From the NCBI GenBank assembly GCA_937957805.1, contig CALFXW010000209.1, positions 1 to 7,478 of the forward strand: a stretch of DNA of 7,478 bases, written 5' to 3'. Origin of the DNA: an uncultured Sphingopyxis sp. (GTDB taxonomy: Bacteria > Pseudomonadota > Alphaproteobacteria > Sphingomonadales > Sphingomonadaceae). Shown piece by piece: positions 1 through 6,178 of this stretch; within the stretch, counting starts at the first letter, position 1, and each line of letters starts with the position of its first letter. The notes beneath the pieces were generated by a model. The model did no database searches. It saw only the letters and a list, made by a program, of their open reading frames with translations, and was not told the DNA's origin. Both the position numbers and the translations under genes were made by a program.

Positions 1-856
1 TCCGATCTCCCGCGATGTCGGGCGCGCTGCCGTGGATTGGTTCGTACAGCCCCTTGCCGCTGTCGTTCAGCGCCGCCGACGCCAAGAGGCCGATGGAACC
101 GACGCACATGCTCGCCTGATCGGACAATATATCACCGAACAAATTACCGGTGACGATGACGTCGAAATGCCCCGGCGCGCGCACCATCTGCATCGCCGCA
201 TTGTCGACATACATATGGTCGAGCGTGACGTCGGGATATTCCTTCGCCACCTCCACCATCACATCGCGCCACAATTGCGAGGTTTCGAGGACATTGGCCT
301 TGTCGACCGATGTTACCGCGCCGCGCCGCCCGCGTGCAGCGGCAAAGGCGGCATGCGCGATGCGCCGCACCTCCTCCTCCGCATAGGACATGATGTCATA
401 GCCTTGACGCTGCCCGTCGGGCGTTTGGCGGCGGCCCTTTTCGCCGAAATAGACATCGCCGTTCAATTCGCGGACGATCAGCATGTCGATGCTGCGCGCG
501 ATGTCGGGTTTGAGCGCGCTGGCGTCGATCAGGGCGGGGATTGCCCGCACCGGGCGCAAATTGGCGAATAGTTCCAATTCGCGACGCAGCCCCAAAATCG
601 CCTGTTCAGGGCGCAAATGGCGGTCAAGCTTGTCGCAGGCAAAATCACCCACCGCGCCGAATAATATGGCATCGCACGCATGCGCCACCTTTATCGTCGC
701 ATCGGGCAGCGGGTGACCGGTCGCACGCCATGCGGCACCGCCGACCAGCCCCTCCATCCATTGCACATCGGGCAAGTCTATGGCGTTGAGGACGCGCAGC
801 GCCTCTGCGCAAGTTTCGGGGCCGATACCGTCGCCGGGGAAAACCGCTATCTTCAT
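1..856 (-). CDS. leuB: 3-isopropylmalate dehydrogenase, C-terminus cut by window edge
   Basis: Leucine biosynthesis: oxidises and decarboxylates (2R,3S)-3-isopropylmalate to 2-oxoisocaproate with NAD+, in the cytoplasm. The frame is open from ATG 856 to the window edge (285 codons; the family is usually about 350 residues). It starts MKIAVFPGDGIGPE, the family's N-terminal strand and glycine-rich turn. Further on are the substrate-binding RELNGDVYFGEKG segment, the VDKANVLETSQLWR segment with the catalytic Lys, the Asp-containing DHMYVDNAAMQM, the GNLFGDILSDQAS metal-binding Asp motif and the GLYEPIHGSAPDIAG cofactor loop, all in the expected order. The catalytic Tyr lies in RELNGDVYFG. The gene begins 29 nt after the recO stop and I see no strong Shine-Dalgarno. 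An in-frame stop lies just upstream, so 856 is the only good start. Isocitrate and tartrate dehydrogenases are relatives, but these motifs fit LeuB best. Confidence 0.96.
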   Translation of the reverse strand, partial: MKIAVFPGDGIGPETCAEALRVLNAIDLPDVQWMEGLVGGAAWRATGHPLPDATIKVAHACDAILFGAVGDFACDKLDRHLRPEQAILGLRRELELFANLRPVRAIPALIDASALKPDIARSIDMLIVRELNGDVYFGEKGRRQTPDGQRQGYDIMSYAEEEVRRIAHAAFAAARGRRGAVTSVDKANVLETSQLWRDVMVEVAKEYPDVTLDHMYVDNAAMQMVRAPGHFDVIVTGNLFGDILSDQASMCVGSIGLLASAALNDSGKGLYEPIHGSAPDIAGDR

Positions 857-885
857 CGCCGCTGCGCCTAGGGCATCGCGGCGGT

Positions 886-1482
886 TCAGGCAATGGCGCG
901 GCGCAGCCTTTCGACCAATCTTTCGCGCAATGCCGCCATTTCATCGCCGCGAAAGCCCTGAAGTATATGGTCGTTGAGGGCCAGACGGTTGCGATCCATC
1001 GCCAGCATCAAATCATGTGTTGGTGCGATTTCTGCGCCATAGCCCAACCGTTCGAGCAACAACACTTCATAACGGATGACCGCGATGGCCCAGCGACGCG
1101 CCACCCCGCCGACATCGATGGCGGTCAGCACCGCGTCGAGGGCATCAAATATTTCAGGATATTTCTGTCCTTCGGGCAGCGCCATGCCGGTCAAACTCGT
1201 CACCCATTCGAGCGCGGCGGCGGGCAGTGGCTCGTGCATCAACGGCGCGCGGCTGACCTGCAACTCAACGGTCAGGCCCGCCAATTGTTCGACCGTCCGG
1301 CTGCGAAATTGCGCCGCAACCATATTGCCGGGCAGCAAAATGGGGCGCAGCCGCTTGGAACGCCCACCCTGCACATAACCTGCCTGCAGGCCAGCCTCCC
1401 GCGTCAACAGGCGCGCGATCACCCCATGTTCGCCATGCGCACGCAGCGTGCAGACGATGGCGCTGGCGCGCAGTTCAGCCAT
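886..1482 (-). CDS. recO: DNA repair/recombination protein RecO, unusually short
   Basis: RecO mediates recombinational repair in the RecFOR pathway, helping load RecA on SSB-coated single strands and annealing DNA. The 198-residue product begins MAELRASAIVCTLRAHGEHG, and residues 1-80 show the N-terminal OB-fold pattern (GEHGVIARLLTREAGLQAGY, then GGRSKRLRP and the PGNMV turn). Residues 85-150 form the helical part (LEWVTSLTGMALPEGQKYP, RYEVLLLERLGYG). Most RecO proteins have about 230-250 residues. Here the segment that normally follows LGFGLDL, holding the SPKSGRAVS-type or Cys-rich region, is absent: the chain jumps from LGYGAEIAP to the C-terminal helices ending ERLVERLRRAIA. The start at 1482 overlaps the uvrC stop by 8 nt with no clear Shine-Dalgarno, which suggests translational coupling. 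A second in-frame ATG at 1494 would add four residues (MIFI) and has no better ribosome site. Confidence 0.88.
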   Translation of the reverse strand: MAELRASAIVCTLRAHGEHGVIARLLTREAGLQAGYVQGGRSKRLRPILLPGNMVAAQFRSRTVEQLAGLTVELQVSRAPLMHEPLPAAALEWVTSLTGMALPEGQKYPEIFDALDAVLTAIDVGGVARRWAIAVIRYEVLLLERLGYGAEIAPTHDLMLAMDRNRLALNDHILQGFRGDEMAALRERLVERLRRAIA

Positions 1483-3391
1483 GATAAAAATCATAAATTT
1501 GCTGCGCCACCGCTGCCGAAACACCGTTGGCGCGCTGCAAATCCTCCACGCTGGCATTGCGCACCGCGCGGGCGGTGCCGAAATGCAGCAATAGCGCGCG
1601 CTTGCGGATCGGGCCGATGCCGGGGATGGCGTCGAGCGGGGAGGTGACGAGCGCCTTGGCCCGTTTTTGCCTATGTGCGCCGATTGCAAAGCGATGCGCC
1701 TCGTCACGCAAACGCTGAATGTGGAACAGCGCCGCATTGCCGGGCGGCAGGGAAAATTCGCGCCCGTCGGGCATGTGAAAATGTTCGCGCCCCGCGTTGC
1801 GATCCGGCCCCTTGGAAACGCCGACAATGTGCAGATCATCCACCCCCAATTCGGTCAGGACTCCGCTGACCGCCGACATCTGCCCACGCCCACCATCAAC
1901 CAGCACAAGGTCGGGCCAGTTGCCCGATTCCCTGTCCGGATCTTCATCGAGCGCGCGGGCGAAACGGCGGGTGAAAACTTCGCGCATCATCGCAAAATCA
2001 TCCCCCGCCACCGTGTCGCTGCGCCTGATATTCCACTTGCGATAGGCTGATTTCTGAAACCCATCCGGCCCCGCGACGACCATTGCCCCCACCATATTTG
2101 TGCCGGAAATATGGCTGTTATCATATATTTCGATCCGCTCCGGCGGGTCGGCCATGTCTAACAGGTCGGCAATTTCGCGCAATATTTTGGCGGCGGTGGA
2201 GCTTTCGGCAAGCCGCCGTTCCAGCGCTTCGTCGGCATTGCGCAGCGCCTGTTGCAGCATGCGCAGCCGTTCACCCCTTTGCGGCACGGCCAATTCCACT
2301 TTGCGCCCGGCCTGCGTGGTCAGCGCCTCCCGCAGCAAGTCTGCTTCGTCGGCCATTTCATCGATCAAAATCAGGCGCGGCGGCACATTATCGGCGTAAA
2401 ATTGCGCCAGGAACGCCGCATAAATTTCCGCCGTGCTGCTGTCCGCACCATGGGCGGGAAAAAAGCTGCGATGGCCCCAATTTTGCCCGCCTCGTATGAA
2501 AAATCCGGCGATGGCAACCGTCGCGCCGCTCCGCGCCAGTGCAAAAATATCGGCATCGACGATGCCTGCCGCATGCACCGCCTGATTGCCCTGAATGAAG
2601 GTCAGCGCCTTTAGCCGGTCGCGCAATCTGGCGGCCAATTCAAAGTCGAGCGCCTCTGCCGCATCGTTCATTGCGGTTGCAAGCTTTGCCTGTGTCTCGA
2701 CCGACTTGCCGAGCAGGAAATCCCGCGCATCGGCAACCAGTTCAGCATAATCCTGCGCCGTCACCCGCCCGACGCAGGGCGCGCTGCACCGCTTGATTTG
2801 ATAGAGCAGGCAGGGGCGCGAACGATTGGCGAAATAGCTGTCGCTGCACGATCGCAGCAGGAACATTTTTTGCAGCGCGTTCAACGTCTGGTTGACCGAC
2901 CCGGCACTGGCAAAGGGGCCGAAATATTGCCCTTTGGCCTTACGCGCGCCGCGATGTTTGGTCAGGCGCGGAAAATCATGGTCGCTGCGCAACAATATAT
3001 AGGGAAAGCTTTTATCGTCGCGCAGCAGCACATTATAGGGCGGGCGGAACCTTTTTATCAGCTGGGCTTCGAGCAGCAGCGCCTCTGCCTCGCTGCCGGT
3101 GGTGACAATTTCCATTGATCGGGTTTGCGCCACCATCCGCTGCAGGCGCTGTGGCAACCGCGCGGTTTGGGTATAGTTGGTCACCCGCTGGCGTAGCGCG
3201 CGTGCCTTGCCCACATAAAGGACATCGCCACGCGCATCGACCATGCGATAAACGCCGGGGGTCGCCCGCATATGGCCGATAGCCGCGCGGATCGCAGCGA
3301 CACCCGCCGCCAGATCGGGCTGATCACCGCCGCGCACGCTATATGTCGCGCGTTCTTCGTTAAAACGGTCGGGAGAAAATGGGTCGCCCAT
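1475..3391 (-). CDS. uvrC: UvrABC excision nuclease subunit C
   Basis: UvrC makes both incisions of nucleotide excision repair after UvrA/UvrB have marked the lesion. The 638-residue length is normal. Residues 45-61 carry the GIY-YIG nuclease (GVYRMVDARGDVLYVGKAR) for the 3' cut. Cys182, Cys194, Cys202 and Cys206 have the 12-8-4 spacing of the iron-sulfur-type cluster known in E. coli UvrC. The UVR motif that contacts UvrB is near 242-262 (DAAEALDFELAARLRDRL). The RNase H-like domain for the 5' cut shows Asp424 (EIYDNSHISG), Asp499 (LVLVDGGRGQMS) and His566 (RDEAHRFAI). Tandem helix-hairpin-helix DNA-binding motifs fill 586-636. The start at 3391 gives the sphingomonad-type N-terminus (PFSPDRFNEERATYSV). 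Its ribosome site is only a run of Gs close to the ATG. It lies 64 nt downstream of the atpF stop, behind a terminator, and overlaps recO by 8 nt. Confidence 0.98.
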   Translation of the reverse strand: MGDPFSPDRFNEERATYSVRGGDQPDLAAGVAAIRAAIGHMRATPGVYRMVDARGDVLYVGKARALRQRVTNYTQTARLPQRLQRMVAQTRSMEIVTTGSEAEALLLEAQLIKRFRPPYNVLLRDDKSFPYILLRSDHDFPRLTKHRGARKAKGQYFGPFASAGSVNQTLNALQKMFLLRSCSDSYFANRSRPCLLYQIKRCSAPCVGRVTAQDYAELVADARDFLLGKSVETQAKLATAMNDAAEALDFELAARLRDRLKALTFIQGNQAVHAAGIVDADIFALARSGATVAIAGFFIRGGQNWGHRSFFPAHGADSSTAEIYAAFLAQFYADNVPPRLILIDEMADEADLLREALTTQAGRKVELAVPQRGERLRMLQQALRNADEALERRLAESSTAAKILREIADLLDMADPPERIEIYDNSHISGTNMVGAMVVAGPDGFQKSAYRKWNIRRSDTVAGDDFAMMREVFTRRFARALDEDPDRESGNWPDLVLVDGGRGQMSAVSGVLTELGVDDLHIVGVSKGPDRNAGREHFHMPDGREFSLPPGNAALFHIQRLRDEAHRFAIGAHRQKRAKALVTSPLDAIPGIGPIRKRALLLHFGTARAVRNASVEDLQRANGVSAAVAQQIYDFYHG

Positions 3392-3400
3392 ACCCCCAAA

Positions 3401-3430
3401 TAGAAAGGGGCGGACAAATTGCCCACCCCC
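3401..3430 (-). terminator. Intrinsic terminator of the F0 ATP synthase operon
   Basis: On the minus strand a 9-bp stem (arms 3421-3429 and 3407-3415, two G-T wobbles, 5-nt loop AATTT) is followed by the T-rich TTTCTATTT. It lies 26 nt after the b subunit stop and 16 nt before the uvrC start, so it should end the atp transcript. The opposite strand lacks a good T-tract after the stem, so the signal is directional. Confidence 0.75.
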
Positions 3431-3455
3431 TCATTTGTTCGGCTTGTTGTTTGGT

Positions 3456-4019
3456 TTAGAGCGCGCTCAGCTCGTCAATCGCCCGATCGACCACCGGCGT
3501 ATCTGCCTTGGCATCATGCTTGGCAGCGAGCAACGATTGTGCCGCGCCGACCGCTGCATTGGCGGCACGTTCGCGCACTTCGGCAATTGCGCTGCGTTCG
3601 GCGGCAGCAATGCGATCCTCCGCCATGCGTTGGCGGCGGGCAATCAGGCTCTCGGCGTCCGATTTTGCCTTGGCGATCAGGCGGCTTGCCTCCTCCTCCG
3701 CGCGGGCGTGCATCGCCTTTGCTTCGCCGTCGAGGTTGGCGAGCCGCTTGGCATATTCAAGCTTCAGTGATTCGGCTTCCTGACGCAGGCTCGATGCTTC
3801 GTCCAGCTGTTGGCGAATGGCGGCAATCTGCCCGTCGAGCATCTTGCCAACCGCTGCCGGAACCTTTTTCCACAACAATATCGCGAAAAATATGGTCATC
3901 GAAAGCGACACCCAGAAAACCGGGCCAAGGCCCCAGATTTCGGGTTGCGGTGCATGGTGCGCCGCGCCCGCAGCGGCGGCATGCCCCGCTTCGGCCAGCA
4001 TGAGATGCAGATTAGCCAT
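3456..4019 (-). CDS. atpF: F0F1 ATP synthase subunit b
   Basis: This is the peripheral-stalk subunit b of the F0 sector. It anchors in the inner membrane and holds the F1 head against rotation through a long cytoplasmic coiled coil. The 187-residue product has an Ala/His-rich N-terminus, one membrane segment at about 33-52 (VFWVSLSMTIFFAILLWKKV), then the conserved turn KVPAAVGKMLDGQIAAIRQQLDEA. After that comes a charged Ala/Glu/Arg-rich helix to near the end. It is the second b-type gene in the cluster, the position of b in alphaproteobacteria, with b' just before it. The ATG at 4019 overlaps the b' stop by 8 nt, and AAGGTGG inside the end of b' can serve as ribosome site. The UniProt-style name would be atpF1. 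Assignment as b and not b' rests on order and on the FAILLWKKVP-type membrane exit. Confidence 0.93.
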   Translation of the reverse strand: MANLHLMLAEAGHAAAAGAAHHAPQPEIWGLGPVFWVSLSMTIFFAILLWKKVPAAVGKMLDGQIAAIRQQLDEASSLRQEAESLKLEYAKRLANLDGEAKAMHARAEEEASRLIAKAKSDAESLIARRQRMAEDRIAAAERSAIAEVRERAANAAVGAAQSLLAAKHDAKADTPVVDRAIDELSAL

Positions 4020-4512
4020 GGTTGAGTGCCACCTTTACTGCGCCGCTGGCATCGCTTGCGGAGATTTTCGCACCCGACAAACGGGCAACGAGCGCGCTGG
4101 CGCTGTCGCTCGCGACCTGTTCGATTTCGGCCAAAGCCTGCGAACGTGCCGTCGCAATTGCGCCCTCTGCCGCTGCCATTTTTTCGGCAATCGCGGCATC
4201 AGCCTTGGCAACAAGCTTGGCCGTATCGACCGCAGCCTTATCCTTGGCCTTGCCAATCAGCCCTTGCGCATCGCCGCGTGCGCGGTTGGTGCCCGTGCGA
4301 TAATCCTCTTCCAGGCCGTCCGCCGCATCGCGTGCCGCCTTGGCCGACGCCAGATCTTCGGCAATTTTGCGGTCGCGCGCGTCCACCGTCGCTTCCACCT
4401 TGGGCAACATATAGAGGCCGATGATGAAAAAGACGGCGCCAAAGACGATTGCCAGCCAGAATAGCTGGGAAACGGCAAACCAGCTTTCGCTGAGTTGGTC
4501 GATTTGCGGCAT
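4012..4512 (-). CDS. atpF2: F0F1 ATP synthase subunit b' (second b-type subunit)
   Basis: This is the b' stalk subunit found in photosynthetic bacteria and alphaproteobacteria, which forms a b/b' heterodimer with the next gene product (also named atpG or atpX in this class). The 166-residue product has an N-terminal membrane segment at about 15-35 (SQLFWLAIVFGAVFFIIGLY), the family's exit motif MLPKVEATVDARDRKIAEDL, then an Ala/Lys/Glu/Asp-rich coiled coil. It starts 72 nt after the c subunit stop. The leader before its ATG has only a weak ribosome site (TTTTACCC) and contains a 9-bp inverted repeat. Its last codons (CAT GGC TAA) contain the start of the b gene. The weak site fits the need for one copy per complex against many c copies. 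Confidence 0.92.
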   Translation of the reverse strand: MPQIDQLSESWFAVSQLFWLAIVFGAVFFIIGLYMLPKVEATVDARDRKIAEDLASAKAARDAADGLEEDYRTGTNRARGDAQGLIGKAKDKAAVDTAKLVAKADAAIAEKMAAAEGAIATARSQALAEIEQVASDSASALVARLSGAKISASDASGAVKVALNHG

Positions 4513-4535
4513 GGGTAAAACTCGAACCTAGATTA

Positions 4536-4571
4536 TCGCCAAAAGGGAAATGCGCGCCGCAGTTTTGGCGA
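4536..4571 (-). promoter_or_regulatory. Perfect 9-bp hairpin between c and b' genes
   Basis: The arms TCGCCAAAA (4536-4544) and TTTTGGCGA (4563-4571) are perfectly complementary, with an 18-nt GC-rich loop. In the transcript the hairpin begins 13 nt after the atpE stop and ends 23 nt before the b' start. There is no T-tract longer than the arm itself, so full termination is unlikely. A role as an RNA-stabilising 3' end or processing/partial-stop element for the c message is inferred from position only. Confidence 0.55.
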
Positions 4572-4584
4572 CGCGCCGACCCGA

Positions 4585-4812
4585 TCAGGCCTTCAGATAG
4601 AGAAGGATGGCGATAAGGAAGGACAGGAGGCCGAGCAATTCAGCAGCCGCGAAGCCGATGAACAGGCGGCCCTGCTGACCGTCGGCTGCCGCCGGATTGC
4701 GCAGCGCGCTTTCCAGAAAGCTGCCGAAAACATTACCCACGCCGATGGCGGCCATGCCAGCGCCGATAGCGGCGAGACCCGAACCGATGAGCGTTGCTGC
4801 TGCTGCGTCCAT
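4585..4812 (-). CDS. atpE: F0F1 ATP synthase subunit c
   Basis: This is the proteolipid of the rotating c-ring, present in many copies per complex, which carries the protons through the inner membrane. The 75-residue product is a two-helix hairpin. Helix 1 (about 8-33) has the glycine-spaced face (GAGMAAIGVGNVFG). The polar loop has RNP at 38-40, and helix 2 (about 50-73) holds the ion-binding carboxylate Glu58 in FAAAELLGLLSF. There is no extra ligand set of the sodium-binding kind beside Glu58, so proton coupling is the simple reading. Length and sequence are typical of alphaproteobacteria. It is the only gene here with a near-ideal ribosome site, AAGGAG 8 nt before ATG, behind a run of seven Ts, which matches the high copy number needed. 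Confidence 0.98.
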   Translation of the reverse strand: MDAAAATLIGSGLAAIGAGMAAIGVGNVFGSFLESALRNPAAADGQQGRLFIGFAAAELLGLLSFLIAILLYLKA

Positions 4813-4820
4813 TTTGATAA

Positions 4821-4833
4821 CTCCTTAAAAAAA
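4821..4833 (-). promoter_or_regulatory. Strong Shine-Dalgarno with T-run ahead of atpE
   Basis: On the minus strand seven Ts (4827-4833) run straight into AAGGAG (4821-4826), placed 8 nt before the atpE ATG. The wider 47-nt gap after atpB is T-rich and lacks a stable stem. E. coli atpE also has an unstructured U-rich translation enhancer in this place, so a similar role is likely but inferred. Confidence 0.7.
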
Positions 4834-4859
4834 CAAATCGTTGAACCAAAGTCGAAAAA

Positions 4860-5645
4860 TCAGTGCAAATTGACCGCGTCATTCAAATAAAGCGAGGTCA
4901 GAAGCGCAAAAACATAGGCTTGGATGCCTGCCACCAGCAGTTCCAGCGCGCTAATCCCCACCATCAGCGCCATCGACGCCAGCGAAATCGGCACGCCCAG
5001 CGCCGGCCCCGCATGCAGCGAATCGATGATGAAGGAGGAGAATACTTCGAGCAGCACATGCCCGGCGGTCATCGCGACGAAAAGCCGCAGGCCAAGGCTG
5101 AACGGGCGCACCATGAACGACACAAATTCAATCGGCGGAATCAGCGGCATCAGCCACAGGGGCGTGCCGTGCGGCACGAACAGGCTGAAGAAATGCAGCT
5201 TATGCTTCCAGAAACCGACGATGAGGACGATCGAAAAGGACAGGATGGCCAATACGCCGGTGATGGTGAAATGGCTGGTTGCGGTAAAGGGGTGGATGCC
5301 GAACAGGCCGAGCGGGATCATCCCGACGATGTTGGCGAACAGAATGAACATGAAGAGCGAGAATATATAGGGCGTATATTTGCGCCCCTCCGGCCCGATA
5401 TTCGCCGTCATCATCGAGGAGATGAAGCCGGTGAAGCCTTCGACCGCCATCTGCCAGCGACCGGGCACCAATTGCCGCTTCATCCCGCCGAGCATGAAAA
5501 CCCAGAGCAGCAGCCCGGCAATCATCATCCACACCGCGCTGTTGGTCAGGTAAACGCCGCGACCGCCAATGTCGAACAGATGCGCAATCGGCTGCACCGC
5601 AAACTGGTGCATCGGGTCAAGCTGGGCGGGTTCCGCTACGGCCAC
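4860..5645 (-). CDS. atpB: F0F1 ATP synthase subunit a
   Basis: This is the static membrane subunit that forms the two proton half-channels beside the c-ring. The 261-residue product has hydrophobic helices at about 36-52, 93-113, 126-145, 160-190, 194-210 and 217-253. The essential Arg is Arg187 in RPFSLGLRLF, and Gln242 in GIQAYVFALLTSLYL matches the conserved E. coli Gln252. His196 (TAGH) and Glu235 occupy the places of E. coli Glu219 and His245, the swapped pair common outside enterobacteria. The usual RLFxNM reads RLFVAM, so the conserved Asn is Ala191. The start is GTG (5643-5645), 11 nt after the atpI stop, with a poor ribosome site (TAGGG). The next in-frame ATG would drop 11 residues, but the GTG start keeps the MAVxxxxxDPMHQF pattern I expect for this group. 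Confidence 0.97.
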   Translation of the reverse strand: MAVAEPAQLDPMHQFAVQPIAHLFDIGGRGVYLTNSAVWMMIAGLLLWVFMLGGMKRQLVPGRWQMAVEGFTGFISSMMTANIGPEGRKYTPYIFSLFMFILFANIVGMIPLGLFGIHPFTATSHFTITGVLAILSFSIVLIVGFWKHKLHFFSLFVPHGTPLWLMPLIPPIEFVSFMVRPFSLGLRLFVAMTAGHVLLEVFSSFIIDSLHAGPALGVPISLASMALMVGISALELLVAGIQAYVFALLTSLYLNDAVNLH

Positions 5646-5656
5646 TTTATACTACC

Positions 5657-5998
5657 CTATTCGTCGGCCGACGCCTTGCTGGCGGCGTTGGCAATGCGAA
5701 AAATATTCCGAAAGGCGACGACAATTCCCAAAAAGAGGAAAATGACAAAGCCCCATGGCCAGCTTCCGGCGAAATGGTCGATCACCCAACCAATCAGCGC
5801 GCCACCTGCGATACCGCCAATCAAATCGGCCAATACCCGGTTGCCCAAACGCTCATTGGCGTCGACGCGATGGCTGATTTGTCCAGTCCGCTCCGCCTCT
5901 TTGGCAGCGATCTGATTCAGCCGTGCATCCAATTGATCGAGCCGCCGGTCCGCCTGAACCTGGCCAAACTCTGCCCCATCATCCGGTGTCGAACCCAT
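5657..5998 (-). CDS. atpI: AtpI/AtpZ-like ATP synthase accessory protein
   Basis: This small membrane protein is encoded first in the F0 operon. Relatives are thought to help assemble the c-ring or supply Mg2+, and are not part of the finished enzyme. The 113-residue product has a charged N-terminal half (RRLDQLDARLNQIAAKEAER), then two membrane segments at about 54-74 and 80-98. The first has glycine-rich LIGGIAGGALIGWVIDHFAG and the second has PWGFVIFLFLGIVVAFRNIFR, the usual pattern of this family. I chose ATG 5998 with GGGA 7 nt upstream. An in-frame ATG at 6046 would add 16 residues, but those codons are occupied by a terminator-like stem, and they do not look like the family's N-terminus. 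The start is therefore the least certain part. Confidence 0.85.
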   Translation of the reverse strand: MGSTPDDGAEFGQVQADRRLDQLDARLNQIAAKEAERTGQISHRVDANERLGNRVLADLIGGIAGGALIGWVIDHFAGSWPWGFVIFLFLGIVVAFRNIFRIANAASKASADE

Positions 5999-6016
5999 GC
6001 GCCATTCCCGATAATC

Positions 6017-6040
6017 AAAAGGCCCCGCCGCTGCGGAGCC
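6017..6040 (-). terminator. Terminator-like hairpin in the atp leader (possible attenuator)
   Basis: On the minus strand GGCTCCGC (6033-6040) pairs with GCGGGGCC (6021-6028) over 8 bp (one T-G wobble) around a 4-nt loop, followed at once by TTTT (6017-6020). It lies between the operon promoter and the chosen atpI start, so it could stop transcripts early. The T-tract is short, so it may be only partly effective. A second, weaker stem (6054-6075) precedes it. Confidence 0.5.
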
Positions 6041-6090
6041 CGTCATACAGGATGCCGTGGGTCGCGCGCACCGGCTGCCGAGGCGCCGCC

Positions 6091-6119
6091 CCTTTAGAAA
6101 CGCCGCGCCGCCAAGTCAA
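6091..6119 (-). promoter_or_regulatory. Probable housekeeping-sigma promoter of the F0 operon
   Basis: On the minus strand TTGACT (6114-6119) is a near-consensus -35 box. It is followed after 16 nt by CTAAAG (6092-6097), a plausible alphaproteobacterial -10 box. It sits in the gap between ydbL and atpI and points into atpI. The expected start is near 6084, giving a leader of roughly 85 nt. The -35 is strong, while the -10 is judged by eye. Confidence 0.65.
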
Positions 6120-6178
6120 CTATTGCAGTGCAGCATATGCCTTTGCCCCGATTAGGCCATGTCCGCGCATTCGGTTCG

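Noticed and set aside
32..571. 179-residue plus-strand open frame
   Set aside because: Antisense to leuB, whose minus-strand frame is unmistakable.
1483..1494. Longer recO starting at ATG 1494
   Set aside because: It would add only MIFI and has no better ribosome site; the overlap start at 1482 gives the family-like N-terminus.
967..1647. 226-residue plus-strand open frame over recO and the end of uvrC
   Set aside because: Antisense to recO/uvrC, with no recognisable domain.
886..1839. 317-residue minus-strand frame extending recO into uvrC
   Set aside because: The first 119 residues overlap the UvrC C-terminal domain in another frame and show no family pattern; RecO begins at 1482.
3437..3452. 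Possible alphaproteobacterial SOS box (GTTC-N7-GTTC) near uvrC
   Set aside because: GTTC is followed by GTTT at a spacing of 8, so both spacing and the second half miss the consensus.
4863..5915. 350-residue open frame on the plus strand over atpB and atpI
   Set aside because: It is fully antisense to two well-recognised genes and has a His/Arg/Gln-rich, low-hydrophobicity composition typical of a shadow frame in GC-rich DNA.
5999..6046. Longer atpI starting at ATG 6046
   Set aside because: The added 16 codons coincide with the GC stem and TTTT of a terminator-like hairpin, and the N-terminus looks less like the family.
6041..6090. Structured RNA (tRNA, SRP RNA or riboswitch) in the atp leader
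   Set aside because: Stems are present, but I see no T-loop, SRP GGAA-type motif or known riboswitch core, so I kept it as a possible attenuator only.
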